Shown piece by piece: positions 1 through 6,960 of a stretch of DNA of 16,639 nucleotides. Numbering within the stretch: the first letter of the stretch is position 1; each line of letters opens with the position of its first letter. The stretch comes from DASQHY01 sp036390175. Its GTDB lineage: Bacteria > Acidobacteriota > Terriglobia > Acidiferrales > UBA7541. The position numbers and the translations under genes are program-made. A model generated the notes under the pieces. The model ran no database searches. It had not been told where the DNA came from and worked only from the letters and a program-made list of their open reading frames with translations. The stretch lies in NCBI GenBank assembly GCA_036390175.1, contig DASWCG010000285.1, positions 1 to 16,639 of the forward strand. The letters run 5' to 3'.

Positions 1-636
1 GAGGGACGGGCCGCGAGCCTGGCCGAAGTGGGGCGAAATTTCATCACCGTGGTCACAAATCCCAGATTCATGCTTTTCCTCTTGATCTTTACGGGCTACT
101 GGGTCGTCTTCTGGCAACAGTACATCGTGCTGCCGCTCTACATCCACGGGTACATTAATCCGAACGCCGACGTGGAAAAGATTCTGATCACCGACGGCCT
201 CGTGGTGATCTCGCTCCAAGTAGTCTTCAGCAGCTTTGTAACGCGAAAGATTCCCGCCTTGCGGGCCATCACTCTGGGAACGCTCGTCAGTTCGCTGGCC
301 TGGCTCATCGTGGCCGCGCGTCCGGCCGTGTGGGCTGCGGTCTTTTCGCTCGTCGTCCTGGCTCTCGGAGAAATCACGCAGTCGCCCCGTTATTACGAGT
401 ACGTCTCACGGCTGGCTCCGGCGGGACAGCAAGGCACGTACATGGGCTTTGCGTTTCTGCCCATCGGCCTTGGTTCCATCATCGCGGGACGGCTGGGCGG
501 CTTTCTGATTCACCACTTCGGCGAAGTCCGGCATCAGCCGGAACGCATCTGGTGGGCGGTTACGGGCGTCGGAATTTTTACGGCACTCTTGCTGTCGGTT
601 TACGACAGGGTGGTCAAGCCCGAGCGGGGGCCGTGA
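1..636 (+). CDS. MFS transporter, C-terminal part (5' end outside window)
   Basis: The frame is open from the first base, so the gene begins upstream; a GTG at 28 is only an internal codon. The visible 211 residues are strongly hydrophobic with about six membrane segments, as expected for the second half of a 12-TM major facilitator. A loop with SPRYYEY followed by APAGQQGTYMGFAFLPIG joins two helices; as I recall, this loop is typical of a bacterial MFS group distantly related to peptide (POT) carriers. The substrate cannot be read from this fragment. The protein ends with a short basic tail after the last helix. The next gene is convergent, with 38 nt between the stop codons. The family is fairly sure, the substrate unknown. 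Confidence 0.82.
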   Translation, partial: EGRAASLAEVGRNFITVVTNPRFMLFLLIFTGYWVVFWQQYIVLPLYIHGYINPNADVEKILITDGLVVISLQVVFSSFVTRKIPALRAITLGTLVSSLAWLIVAARPAVWAAVFSLVVLALGEITQSPRYYEYVSRLAPAGQQGTYMGFAFLPIGLGSIIAGRLGGFLIHHFGEVRHQPERIWWAVTGVGIFTALLLSVYDRVVKPERGP

Positions 637-674
637 ATTGCAACCCACGAACACAGAACTGCCGAGTGGCGTGC

Positions 675-1094
675 TCAAACGCCAAGCGGCAGGATCAGCC
701 TGATCCTGGATTTGCGGCTGGCCCTCGCCGAGACTGTGATTTTTCCGATCACGGATTGAAACCCGTCTCTTGTGGCCTTGAATGAAAAAGTTCCGTGAGA
801 GACGGCTGAAATTGTGAAATGTCCGTGTTTGTCTGTCACCGCTCCCCAAACCTTCCCGGAAGAATCGTCTCGAATCTCGAAGGCAGTACCCGGCAATGGG
901 GAGCCTGAGGGATCGCGGACCACACCGCGCACGACGCGGACTCTGAAGGGTTGTTCCAACTCGACAATGGTGGATTCCGGGTGAGCGATGCGGAAACCTT
1001 TGTAGGGACCGGAATCGAAACGGTCTTGCCCGCCCAGAGGTTTCGCATGGCAAGCCAGGAAGAAGATGAGGACGAACAAGAATCGGCCGCACAT
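675..1094 (-). CDS. Small secreted protein with carboxypeptidase-regulatory-like domain
   Basis: The 139-aa product opens with a hydrophobic signal sequence (about residues 4-17, rich in F, L, V, I). The sequence FLAC near residue 15 resembles a lipobox but has Phe where Leu is usual, so lipoprotein processing is uncertain. Residues 52-139 read as one beta-sandwich of the carboxypeptidase-regulatory-like type: VRGVVRDPSGSPLPG, then a T/D-K-H-G-H-F turn, then the F-KATRDGFQ strand. Such domains occur outside the cytoplasm and bind or scaffold rather than catalyse. I see no enzymatic residues. The ATG at 1094 has no clear Shine-Dalgarno sequence. It runs in the same direction as the TPR gene 42 nt upstream and may be co-transcribed with it. 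Confidence 0.78.
   Translation of the reverse strand: MCGRFLFVLIFFLACHAKPLGGQDRFDSGPYKGFRIAHPESTIVELEQPFRVRVVRGVVRDPSGSPLPGTAFEIRDDSSGKVWGAVTDKHGHFTISAVSHGTFSFKATRDGFQSVIGKITVSARASRKSRIRLILPLGV
690..708. terminator. Short perfect hairpin at the convergent 3' ends
   Basis: CAGGATCA and TGATCCTG form an 8-bp perfect stem with a 3-nt loop. It lies 54 nt after the MFS stop and inside the last codons of the opposing gene. There is no T-run on either side, so it is at best a weak bidirectional or Rho-assisted end, or it may simply be coding sequence that happens to be palindromic. Confidence 0.28.
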
Positions 1095-1136
1095 GAGCGG
1101 GATTCTAACACGCGCTGAAGATGTGGGGCGAAGGAG

Positions 1137-1625
1137 TCAATTCACCAGACGGCGGAGCTTGTCGAGCGCTTGGCGGGCCAGCGCGTAACGCGGTTCGATG
1201 CGCAGCGCGGTTTGAAAACAGGCGCGGGCCTTGCCGTACATTTCTTTGGCGAGAAACGCGCGGCCAAGATTGAAGTGCGGGAAGTGGCGCGGCTCGTAGC
1301 GCTTCGCTTCGATGGCGCGCTCGAGCCAGGAAATGGCTTCGTCGTAGCGGCGCATCTCGATCAAATATGCGCCGATGTCGTTATAGGGGTTGCCGAATTC
1401 AGGATCGAGTTCGATAGCTTTTTTACATTGTTCGATGGCCTCGTTCAGCTTGCCCTGAAAATGATACGTCCAGCCAAGGAAGGTGTGGGCCTCGGCGGTG
1501 GGTTGGGTTTCGATGGAGTTTTCGTAAAGCTCGACGGCACGGGCGTAGTCCCCTTCCATCTGGGCCTGGTAAGCCTCCTGCAGAAGCTCCCACGCGCGTT
1601 GTAAATCGTCGAGACTCATGTCCAT
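1137..1625 (-). CDS. Tetratricopeptide repeat protein
   Basis: This 162-aa protein consists almost entirely of TPR units, at about residues 10-43, 44-77, 78-111 and 115-149. They show the usual pattern of A/G/Y positions and a Pro near each unit end (TQP, LDP, IEP). There is no signal peptide or other domain, so a cytoplasmic protein-protein adaptor role is the most that can be said. The open frame extends upstream to 1700, but the ATG at 1625 has GTGGAG 10 nt before it, and a second ATG at 1619 has AGGA 6 nt before it, so the start lies at one of these two. The HU gene upstream on the same strand is separated by a palindrome-rich gap of 225 nt. Confidence 0.85.
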   Translation of the reverse strand: MDMSLDDLQRAWELLQEAYQAQMEGDYARAVELYENSIETQPTAEAHTFLGWTYHFQGKLNEAIEQCKKAIELDPEFGNPYNDIGAYLIEMRRYDEAISWLERAIEAKRYEPRHFPHFNLGRAFLAKEMYGKARACFQTALRIEPRYALARQALDKLRRLVN

Positions 1626-1743
1626 TCCTAGGATACTCCACGGCGCGGGCGAGTCAAACAGCTTGCGAAAGATGCGTGGCCGGTTAAGCAAATACTGCAA
1701 TGCGGGTGATGGAGAGGTTATTCGCGGATTCGAAGAAAAACAG

Positions 1744-1823
1744 GGGACGCACGAGATAGTTAGGCTGGAAAGTGAGACAACCCCTGACTCCGCAAGCGCG
1801 GGGTGGTCTCCGTCGCGCGTCCC
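1744..1823. repeat. Nested palindromic (REP-like) intergenic element
   Basis: An outer inverted pair, GGGACGC at 1744-1750 and GCGTCCC at 1817-1823, encloses an inner pair, GAGACAACCCC at 1774-1784 and GGGGTGGTCTC at 1800-1810 (10 of 11 positions pair). It lies between the HU stop and the TPR start and contains no ORF. It would fold into a long hairpin in RNA or a cruciform in DNA. The form resembles dispersed REP/BIME elements; copy number elsewhere in the genome cannot be seen here. Confidence 0.55.
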
Positions 1824-1829
1824 GCAAAC

Positions 1830-1850
1830 TCAAATTGGGCGCAGCCCAAA
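1830..1850 (-). terminator. Probable HU terminator hairpin
   Basis: Immediately after the HU stop codon, the minus strand reads TTGGGC-TGC-GCCCAA followed by TTTG. This is a 6-bp GC-rich stem with a 3-nt loop and a short T-tract. The very short U-run makes it a weak intrinsic terminator; it may instead be part of the adjacent palindromic element. Confidence 0.42.
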
Positions 1851-2141
1851 CTACGAGAGGGCGGCGTCCTTGAAGGCCTTGGCAGCGCGCAGGCGCACCA
1901 CGGTCTTGGCCTTGATCTTGATGGCCTCGCCGGTCTGCGGGTTGCGGCCCATGCGTGCCTTGCGGTGCGCTTTCACCGCGCGGCCGATATTGGGGATGAC
2001 GAATTTTCCCGCAGGGCCCTTGCACTCTCTTACCGCCAGCTTGAAGAGTTCTTCAAAAAACATCGCCGCAGTCTTCTTCGGCGTGTCGCACTTTTCAGCA
2101 ATATACGCCACGATCTTCGACTTGCTCATCGGCTTTGACAT
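1851..2141 (-). CDS. HU/IHF-family nucleoid DNA-binding protein
   Basis: The 96-aa product has the length and layout of HU: an N-terminal helical body (about 5-45), then beta strands and the DNA-inserting arm. The arm carries the signature RNPQTGEAIKIKA (about 66-78) with the conserved Pro at its tip. The C-terminus returns as VVRLRAAKAFKDA. It is expected to bend and compact DNA as a dimer. The ATG at 2141 is chosen because GAGGAG lies 11 nt upstream; an internal Met at residue 5 is the alternative. A promoter and an upstream terminator isolate it as its own transcription unit. Whether it is HU proper or a sequence-preferring relative cannot be told. Confidence 0.93.
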   Translation of the reverse strand: MSKPMSKSKIVAYIAEKCDTPKKTAAMFFEELFKLAVRECKGPAGKFVIPNIGRAVKAHRKARMGRNPQTGEAIKIKAKTVVRLRAAKAFKDAALS

Positions 2142-2223
2142 CTAGGTTGTGTCTCCTCGTCAGAAGTGGGTGCCAGCGCCGCGCGAGCTTTCCAGAAACG
2201 CGCTCGGGGGCCGCGCCGGGCAC

Positions 2224-2252
2224 ACTATAGCGAACCGGGCACGTCAACGCAA
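2224..2252 (-). promoter_or_regulatory. Sigma70-like promoter of the HU gene
   Basis: On the minus strand a TTGCGT -35 box (2247-2252) and a TATAGT -10 box (2224-2229) are separated by 17 nt. The implied leader to the ATG at 2141 is about 75 nt and GC-rich. This is a motif match only. Confidence 0.55.
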
Positions 2253-2270
2253 GGGAAAAGCGTAAAAAAC

Positions 2271-2316
2271 CCTTAAAAAATGCGGCTTCCGGGGCATCAG
2301 GCCTCGGGAAGCCGCA
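2271..2316 (-). terminator. Rho-independent terminator of the M20 peptidase gene
   Basis: A perfect 10-bp inverted repeat, TGCGGCTTCC (2281-2290) with GGAAGCCGCA (2307-2316), has a 16-nt loop. On the minus strand it is followed by TTTTTT. It lies 143 nt past the peptidase stop and just upstream of the HU promoter, so it separates the two units. The plus-strand side lacks the T-run, fixing the orientation. Confidence 0.8.
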
Positions 2317-2458
2317 TGGGAAGCGGGTTTTTGCACAGTGCCGGGGGAGAAAATCATCCGCGACCCCCTGCGTATTGCGGTCAAAAAGGGTGGAATTCCT
2401 CGGGACACAAGGAAACTCGGTCGTCGCAACAAAGAACGATGAAGAGGAAATAGACGGA

Positions 2459-3823
2459 TTACAATTTTGCCAGGCCCTGATAGAACTGGGCGATGGAGCG
2501 GATCCCACCGAAGTAATTCTCGACCGCGATATGCTCGTCGGGGGCGTGGGCGTTTTCATCGGGCAGTCCGAACCCCATCAGGACACACGGCACCTTGAAG
2601 GTGTCGTGCATTTGCGTGACAAATGGAATCGACCCGCCCTCGCGGATGAACACGGCCTTCTTCCCGAAACCCTGCTGAAGAGACTCCAGCGCCGTTTTGA
2701 AAATCGGATGCGTGTACGGCGCGGCCCAGGGCTTTCCTTTGCTGAGCACCTCGAACTTGCACGTGACCGTTTTCGGAAGCAGCTTGCGAATGTGCTTCTC
2801 GACCTGCTTGGCGATCTTGTCCGGGTTCTGGCGCGGCACCAGGCGCGTGGAGAATTTGGCGTGGGCCTTTGCGGGAATGACGGTCTTCGAACCTTCTCCC
2901 GTGTATCCGCCCCAGATTCCGTTGAGCTCGAGCGTCGGGCGCGTCCACAGCCGCTCGACAATCGTGGAGCCTTTTTCCCCGCAATAACCGGGCGCGCCGA
3001 CGGTCTTGCGAAACTCCTTCTCCTTCCAGGGAAGCGAATTGAGCGCCTTGCGCTCGGCCCGGGAGAGTTGGGCGACGTCGTGGTAAAAACCGGGAACCGT
3101 GACGCGGAAATTCTTGTCGTGCAGCCTGGCAAAAAGCTCGCAGAGGATGGTGAGCGGGTTGGGAACGGCTCCGCCAAAAACGCCGGAGTGCAAATCCTGC
3201 GCCGGGCCGGCGATCTCCACCTGGTAATAGTTCAAGCCGCGCAGGCCATACGTAATCGAGGGGACTCCGGGCGCGAGCATCGAGGTGTCGGAAACGACCA
3301 GCGCGTCAGCCTGCAGACGGCTCTTGTTTTTCTGAACAAAGTCCCACAGGCTCACGCTGCCGACTTCCTCTTCCCCTTCGATCATGACCTTGACGTTGAT
3401 GGGCAGCTTGCCCTGAACATCGCGGAGCGACTCCAGAGCCTTCAGATGAATGTGCACCTGGCCCTTGTCGTCGGCGGTGCCGCGCCCAAAGAGATTGCCG
3501 TCGCGCACGGCGGGCTCGAACGCGGGCGAGGTCCACAGCTCGAGCGGCTCGGCAGGCTGAACGTCGTAGTGTCCGTAAAAAAGGATGGTGGGTTTGCCGG
3601 GCGCTTCGAGCGACTCGCCATAGACCAGCGGGTGCATTCGCGTGGGCACAATCTCGACTGTCTTCATCCCTGCGCGGCGGAGCTTGTCGGCTACCCACTG
3701 GGCGGCGCGCTCGATGTCCGGCTTGTGCTCGCTCTTGGTGCTGACGCTGGGGATGCGCAGGAATTCGCAGAGTTCAGCAAGATGCGCATCGCGCTTCCCT
3801 TCGATGTATTCGCTCAGGTTCAT
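2459..3823 (-). CDS. M20-family metallodipeptidase
   Basis: This 454-aa protein has the size of M20 dipeptidases of the CNDP/PepV-like branch, two-zinc enzymes that cleave short peptides in the cytoplasm. The metal site is complete: GHYDVQ (His85, Asp87), GTADDKG (bridging Asp118), EGEEEVGS (catalytic and ligand Glu at 151-153), an SDT Asp at 179, and a His near the C-terminus in PDEHI. LHSG at 211-214 is the His that the lid domain donates across the dimer. There is no signal peptide. The frame is open to 3910, but the ATG at 3823 has GGGGGAG 7 nt upstream, so the shorter start is preferred. The gene is divergent from the PilZ gene and ends before a clear terminator. The exact peptide substrate is not predictable. 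Confidence 0.93.
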   Translation of the reverse strand: MNLSEYIEGKRDAHLAELCEFLRIPSVSTKSEHKPDIERAAQWVADKLRRAGMKTVEIVPTRMHPLVYGESLEAPGKPTILFYGHYDVQPAEPLELWTSPAFEPAVRDGNLFGRGTADDKGQVHIHLKALESLRDVQGKLPINVKVMIEGEEEVGSVSLWDFVQKNKSRLQADALVVSDTSMLAPGVPSITYGLRGLNYYQVEIAGPAQDLHSGVFGGAVPNPLTILCELFARLHDKNFRVTVPGFYHDVAQLSRAERKALNSLPWKEKEFRKTVGAPGYCGEKGSTIVERLWTRPTLELNGIWGGYTGEGSKTVIPAKAHAKFSTRLVPRQNPDKIAKQVEKHIRKLLPKTVTCKFEVLSKGKPWAAPYTHPIFKTALESLQQGFGKKAVFIREGGSIPFVTQMHDTFKVPCVLMGFGLPDENAHAPDEHIAVENYFGGIRSIAQFYQGLAKL

Positions 3824-3932
3824 CCGGCGGCTCCCCCGTAGGAACAGTAGAATCCTCTTATCCGAAAAGAGCGCGGGACAGCGGCCTAAATGAAGGCGAA
3901 TTCCCGTCACTCTACCTATGGCGCCCAGGGGG

Positions 3933-3962
3933 ATTGTAACGGGGGAGTCTCAATTGGAGCAA
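3933..3962 (-). promoter_or_regulatory. Possible promoter of the M20 peptidase gene
   Basis: On the minus strand TTGCTC (3957-3962) and TACAAT (3933-3938) are separated by 18 nt, giving a leader of about 105 nt. The -10 box is good and the -35 box moderate. The element overlaps the region just ahead of the divergent PilZ reading frame. Confidence 0.38.
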
Positions 3963-3972
3963 GGGGCACCTG

Positions 3973-4416
3973 GTGCTTTCGCGCCGGATGGTTTCCGCGC
4001 GGGCACATCCTCCGGGAAGAATCATTGACCGCGTGGATATCCTGCGCCACTATCAAGCCGTTATGCAGGAAGGTCAAACTGCCGACGCTCGCCGCAGCAG
4101 CCGCGTATTTGTGAGGATTCGCGTGCTCGCGAAAGGCAAGAACCACAACGGCAAGAAGTTTCGCGAGATGTGCGAGACCGTGGTCGTCAACACGCACGGA
4201 GGCCTCCTCTACCTTCGCCAGGACGTGGACACCGGGACCGTCCTCGCCTTGACCAACCCCATGACGCAGGAAGAGGAGGAGTGCCGCATCGTCTATCAAA
4301 GCGATGCGGGCGAGCGCGGCCAGCGAGTCGGCATCGAATTCCTTTCTCCCTCGCCGCATTTCTGGGGGGTGGACTTCAAGCCCGCCAAGCCTGCGGATGA
4401 AAACGTCGTTCACTAA
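3973..4416 (+). CDS. PilZ-like domain protein
   Basis: The 147-aa frame contains a PilZ-like beta-barrel at about residues 38-140. It shows an RRSSR motif matching the RxxxR ligand loop, then strands VFVRIRVLAKG and an N-T-H-G-G turn where c-di-GMP binders have [D/N]xSxxG. The second motif therefore has His in place of Ser. PilZ proteins sense c-di-GMP to control motility or envelope functions; here binding is uncertain because of that change. The start is unclear: GTG at 3973 and ATG at 3988 lie in a low-complexity N-terminus without a convincing ribosome site, and GTG at 4033 or ATG at 4063 would still keep the whole domain. It is a single gene, divergent from the peptidase gene. Confidence 0.75.
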   Translation: MLSRRMVSARAHPPGRIIDRVDILRHYQAVMQEGQTADARRSSRVFVRIRVLAKGKNHNGKKFREMCETVVVNTHGGLLYLRQDVDTGTVLALTNPMTQEEEECRIVYQSDAGERGQRVGIEFLSPSPHFWGVDFKPAKPADENVVH

Positions 4417-4500
4417 GCCGCCGCAGAAGCATTCCTGTTTCCAGGCGAACGGCCTGCGAGAGCATCGTCGAATCCGGCGAAACGATTCCTAGACAGGTTA

Positions 4501-4530
4501 TTGCGCCAGCTCGCAGCCTCCCTGTACACT
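4501..4530 (+). promoter_or_regulatory. Likely promoter of tRNA-Ser
   Basis: TTGCGC (4501-4506), an 18-nt spacer and TACACT (4525-4530) sit directly before the tRNA. Transcription would begin at or very near the mature 5' end. The match is moderate. Confidence 0.45.
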
Positions 4531-4536
4531 GATTGC

Positions 4537-4626
4537 GGAGGAGTGGGTGAGCGGTTGAAACCGGCGGTCTTGAAAACCGTTAGACCCGAAAGGGTCTCGG
4601 GGGTTCGAATCCCTCCTCCTCCGCCA
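4537..4626 (+). tRNA. tRNA-Ser (anticodon UGA)
   Basis: The cloverleaf is complete. The acceptor stem is GGAGGAG (4537-4543) with CTCCTCC (4616-4622), discriminator G4623 and an encoded CCA. The D stem is GGT/ACC. The anticodon stem is GCGGT/ACCGT with loop CTTGAAA, so the anticodon is TGA. A long variable arm, AGACCC-GAAA-GGGTCT, marks a class II serine tRNA, and the T arm has loop TTCGAAT. It would read UCA and related serine codons. Its 3' 51 nt recur at 6961-7013. Confidence 0.96.
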
Positions 4627-4653
4627 CTAAACCCAAAGCAACTTTGGACTTAG
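4627..4653 (+). terminator. Stem-loop directly after tRNA-Ser
   Basis: CTAAACCCAAAG (4627-4638) and CTTTGGACTTAG (4642-4653) pair at 10 of 12 positions around a 3-nt CAA loop, starting at the first base after CCA. No T-run follows. It may help 3' processing or termination of the tRNA transcript, or belong to the attachment region of the putative element. Confidence 0.35.
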
Positions 4654-4918
4654 AGACTACTTACCATCTTTCCGCGGGCAAAGCGTTTATCCCGATTTAT
4701 CCCAATGCAATGAATTGCCTGCGCATCGGTCTAGGAAACCGTTGTTTCGGAGGTCAGGCGTTGCATTTCAACGAGTAAGCTTTTTGAATCTCAACTGATC
4801 GCATGACCAATGTCTGGAATCGACTCAACGTGACCACTAGGCAAGTGGCGGTCGAGTGGGCAAAATCGGCAAAGCTGCATCATTAATTAGGCCGGAGGCT
4901 TTTTCCAATCGGACGCAT
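4654..4918. other. Gene-free tRNA-proximal segment
   Basis: No coding frame with recognisable protein features is seen on either strand. The only small motif is TTTATCCC present twice (4686-4693 and 4696-4703). An integrase gene would be expected here for a tRNA-targeted element; I see no recognisable remnant. This stretch also holds the 3' flank of the minus-strand Asp-box gene, and no convincing terminator for it was found. Confidence 0.4.
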
Positions 4919-6796
4919 TTAACGATTGAGGAAAAGGGGCGGGCCCTTCACCTCCCGGATGGAAAACCCCTGTCCCGGACTGATTCCCGGCGCTTGTGGG
5001 TTCGTCACACAGTTCAGGCTTGGATCCGTGTTCGATACGCAAGTCTTCGAAGCCGTACCCCAGAATGCGCCGTCCACCAAGGACACCTGGATATCTAGAA
5101 AATCGAACATGTTCCCGCCGTTCTGCGATTCGCAACGTCCCGGGCCGCAGTCGCCGCGGTGAACGGGATCACTCGGAGCGTTCGCGGTTGTCCAGGTAAA
5201 GGTCGGGTTGGCGTCGAGCCCATTCACCGAAGCGACGATGTAGATGTTCCACGGCCTGGTCGGATCGCTGAAGTTCTGCGATTGGCTGCCGGGAAAAAGA
5301 AAGGCCACACGGCCGGGATCCCCGGCAGCGATGGTGGGGAAATTGACTTCATGCACGCCCGGCGCCGCCATCATGATAGGCTGCGACCAGCTAACGCCAC
5401 GATTCGTCGAAACGGAGAAAAATGGAAGCCGGAACGTTCCGTCCTGCCACACCGCATAAATGTTGTCCGCGCTGTCCATCGCCAGTGAAACCTCATGGTC
5501 GGCCATGGGCGTCAGGGAAGTGATGTTGACCCGTGTCCACGTGTCGCCACCGTCGTCGCTGAAGGCGACCCAGGGTAGACCGCAGTGGCCTTTGGGCAAG
5601 TAGATGCGGCCCTTACTGTCAGCCGCGAGTTGGCCGGTAAGGCCGCCGCAGACGCTGCCGGCGCTGGTTGGGTCGCTGCCCAGGAAGGCGGGAGTAGCGG
5701 TCTTGACGAACGTCGTGCCCCCGTCCGTGCTGCGCGCGCAGGCCGAGTCGCCCACCTGGTTGAAGCAGTAGTACACCATCCGCGGATAGCTGCCTGTAGG
5801 CTGCGCCAGTCCCTGTCCCGGCGGGGCCGTAATCAGGCTCTGATGGTCGTTGACAGGAACCGTACAAACCTGGCGGCTCTGCCAGGTCACGCCTTCGTCA
5901 TCGGAAAAAATCTCCTCGCCGCCGCACACCAGATTGAGGTCGAAGGAGAACACCCGGCTGGTGACAGGATCAACATGAAGATACGGGTCGAGGGTGAAGT
6001 CCGGATCGGTTGTATTGACAACCCCGAGATTCAGCGGGGGCGAGACCCCCTGCCATGTTTTGCCTTTGTCGCTCGAGCGCATGACCACCGTGCGCGCGAG
6101 ATGGGTGACGCCGTTGACGCCAATGACGGAATCGAACGCGCCCGCAGTCATAAAGCCATTGTTGTTCTTGTCCACTCCGGTGCTGGGCTCCGCGGCTTGC
6201 CGTCCCACGGGATTGAAGCTTACCTTGAGCTGCGGCACCAGCGGAGCTGACTTGGCTGGCGTAGCGCTGGGGACGCCCAGGAAATTGGACGTGAATACGA
6301 CCCCATTATAGGAGTTGGACATAATGTCCTGCGGCGGGCTGCCAATGCCGGCGAAACCGCTGTAGGTCGCGCCCGGAACGACCAGCGACGGCTGCACGAC
6401 AACGGTGTAGGTTCCCGCAGCAGGATTACTGATCACAACTTCTTCGACGCCGCTGGAGGTGGTTGAGCTGGCAATCGTCTTGTTATTCGGGTCGCGGACG
6501 AACAGATCGATGTCATCGCCGATCGAGGACGCTGTCACGCGCACCGTCAGCACGAAGCTCTTGTTCGGCGGCACTACGGTCAGCGCAAAGTGATCGCAAG
6601 TCAGTTCTGCGTCCCGGCAGCTTAGCGGATTGGAGGCAACGAATGGACCCCCGGTCCAGGTGAGGGTTGAAGAACTCGGCGAAACCGTGCCGCCGCTTGG
6701 AGTGGATGCAAAAACAGCGCCTGCGAGCAGCGCTGCGCATGCCGTCGTGAAAGCAATTCTTGCAACCCGCCGTAGGGCGGCCGTGGTCCGCATCAT
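4919..6796 (-). CDS. Secreted sialidase-fold (Asp-box) protein with PPC-like domain
   Basis: The 625-aa product begins with a signal peptide (basic MMRTTAALRRVAR, hydrophobic core, likely cleavage after AVFA at residue 30). Residues about 37-136 resemble a bacterial pre-peptidase C-terminal (PPC) beta domain, with DDIDLFVRDP and a final AGTYTVVV strand. The rest carries five Asp boxes of type SxDxGxTW at about 241, 298, 356, 413 and 463, spaced 50-58 residues, one per blade of a six-bladed propeller. Sialidases share this fold, but so do many non-enzymes, and I cannot identify the sialidase arginine triad with confidence. It is therefore a probable extracellular glycan-active or binding protein. 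ATG at 6796 has AAAGGAG 7 nt upstream, so longer starts are rejected. It is the only gene between the two tRNA-Ser repeats. Confidence 0.85.
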   Translation of the reverse strand: MMRTTAALRRVARIAFTTACAALLAGAVFASTPSGGTVSPSSSTLTWTGGPFVASNPLSCRDAELTCDHFALTVVPPNKSFVLTVRVTASSIGDDIDLFVRDPNNKTIASSTTSSGVEEVVISNPAAGTYTVVVQPSLVVPGATYSGFAGIGSPPQDIMSNSYNGVVFTSNFLGVPSATPAKSAPLVPQLKVSFNPVGRQAAEPSTGVDKNNNGFMTAGAFDSVIGVNGVTHLARTVVMRSSDKGKTWQGVSPPLNLGVVNTTDPDFTLDPYLHVDPVTSRVFSFDLNLVCGGEEIFSDDEGVTWQSRQVCTVPVNDHQSLITAPPGQGLAQPTGSYPRMVYYCFNQVGDSACARSTDGGTTFVKTATPAFLGSDPTSAGSVCGGLTGQLAADSKGRIYLPKGHCGLPWVAFSDDGGDTWTRVNITSLTPMADHEVSLAMDSADNIYAVWQDGTFRLPFFSVSTNRGVSWSQPIMMAAPGVHEVNFPTIAAGDPGRVAFLFPGSQSQNFSDPTRPWNIYIVASVNGLDANPTFTWTTANAPSDPVHRGDCGPGRCESQNGGNMFDFLDIQVSLVDGAFWGTASKTCVSNTDPSLNCVTNPQAPGISPGQGFSIREVKGPPLFLNR

Positions 6797-6867
6797 GGGT
6801 GTGCTCCTTTTAACGCGAAAATGCCCAGGCCCTCGCTTGCGAGAGAGAATTCCGCGTTCGGGAGCAA

Positions 6868-6895
6868 CGATTAGCAAAAGACAGTCCGGCGTCAA
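6868..6895 (-). promoter_or_regulatory. Possible promoter of the Asp-box gene
   Basis: On the minus strand TTGACG (6890-6895) is followed after 16 nt by TAATCG (6868-6873). The -35 box is good, the -10 box poor. The implied leader is about 65 nt. Confidence 0.33.
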
Positions 6896-6919
6896 TCCGG
6901 CGATTACCTGATACCTGCG

Positions 6920-6935
6920 TAGGGGCATGCCCCTA
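6920..6935. promoter_or_regulatory. 16-bp perfect palindrome, possible operator
   Basis: TAGGGGCATGCCCCTA reads the same on both strands. It lies about 25 nt upstream of the putative -35 box of the Asp-box gene, where a dimeric activator would sit, and close to the tRNA-fragment repeat. It could equally belong to the recombination region. Confidence 0.4.
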
Positions 6936-6960
6936 GCCAAGATGAATGAATATTGCTGCC

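Noticed and set aside
137..144. ABC signature YSHGMQKK (residues 137-144 of the protein encoded at 8972-9787; the coordinates given here are residue numbers) as a sign of an inactive ATPase
   Set aside because: SHG in place of SGG is common in ABC-2 exporter ATPases, and Walker A, Walker B and the switch His are intact.
2375..3841. A 488-codon open frame on the plus strand opposite the M20 peptidase gene
   Set aside because: It is rich in R, G, L and V without domain motifs, and the minus-strand frame has a complete zinc-peptidase signature. It is an antisense shadow of GC-rich coding DNA.
4880..4913. GGCCGGAGGC followed by TTTTT as a terminator
   Set aside because: The stem is only 3-4 bp, and the T-run is on the plus strand, where no gene ends; the Asp-box gene reads the other way.
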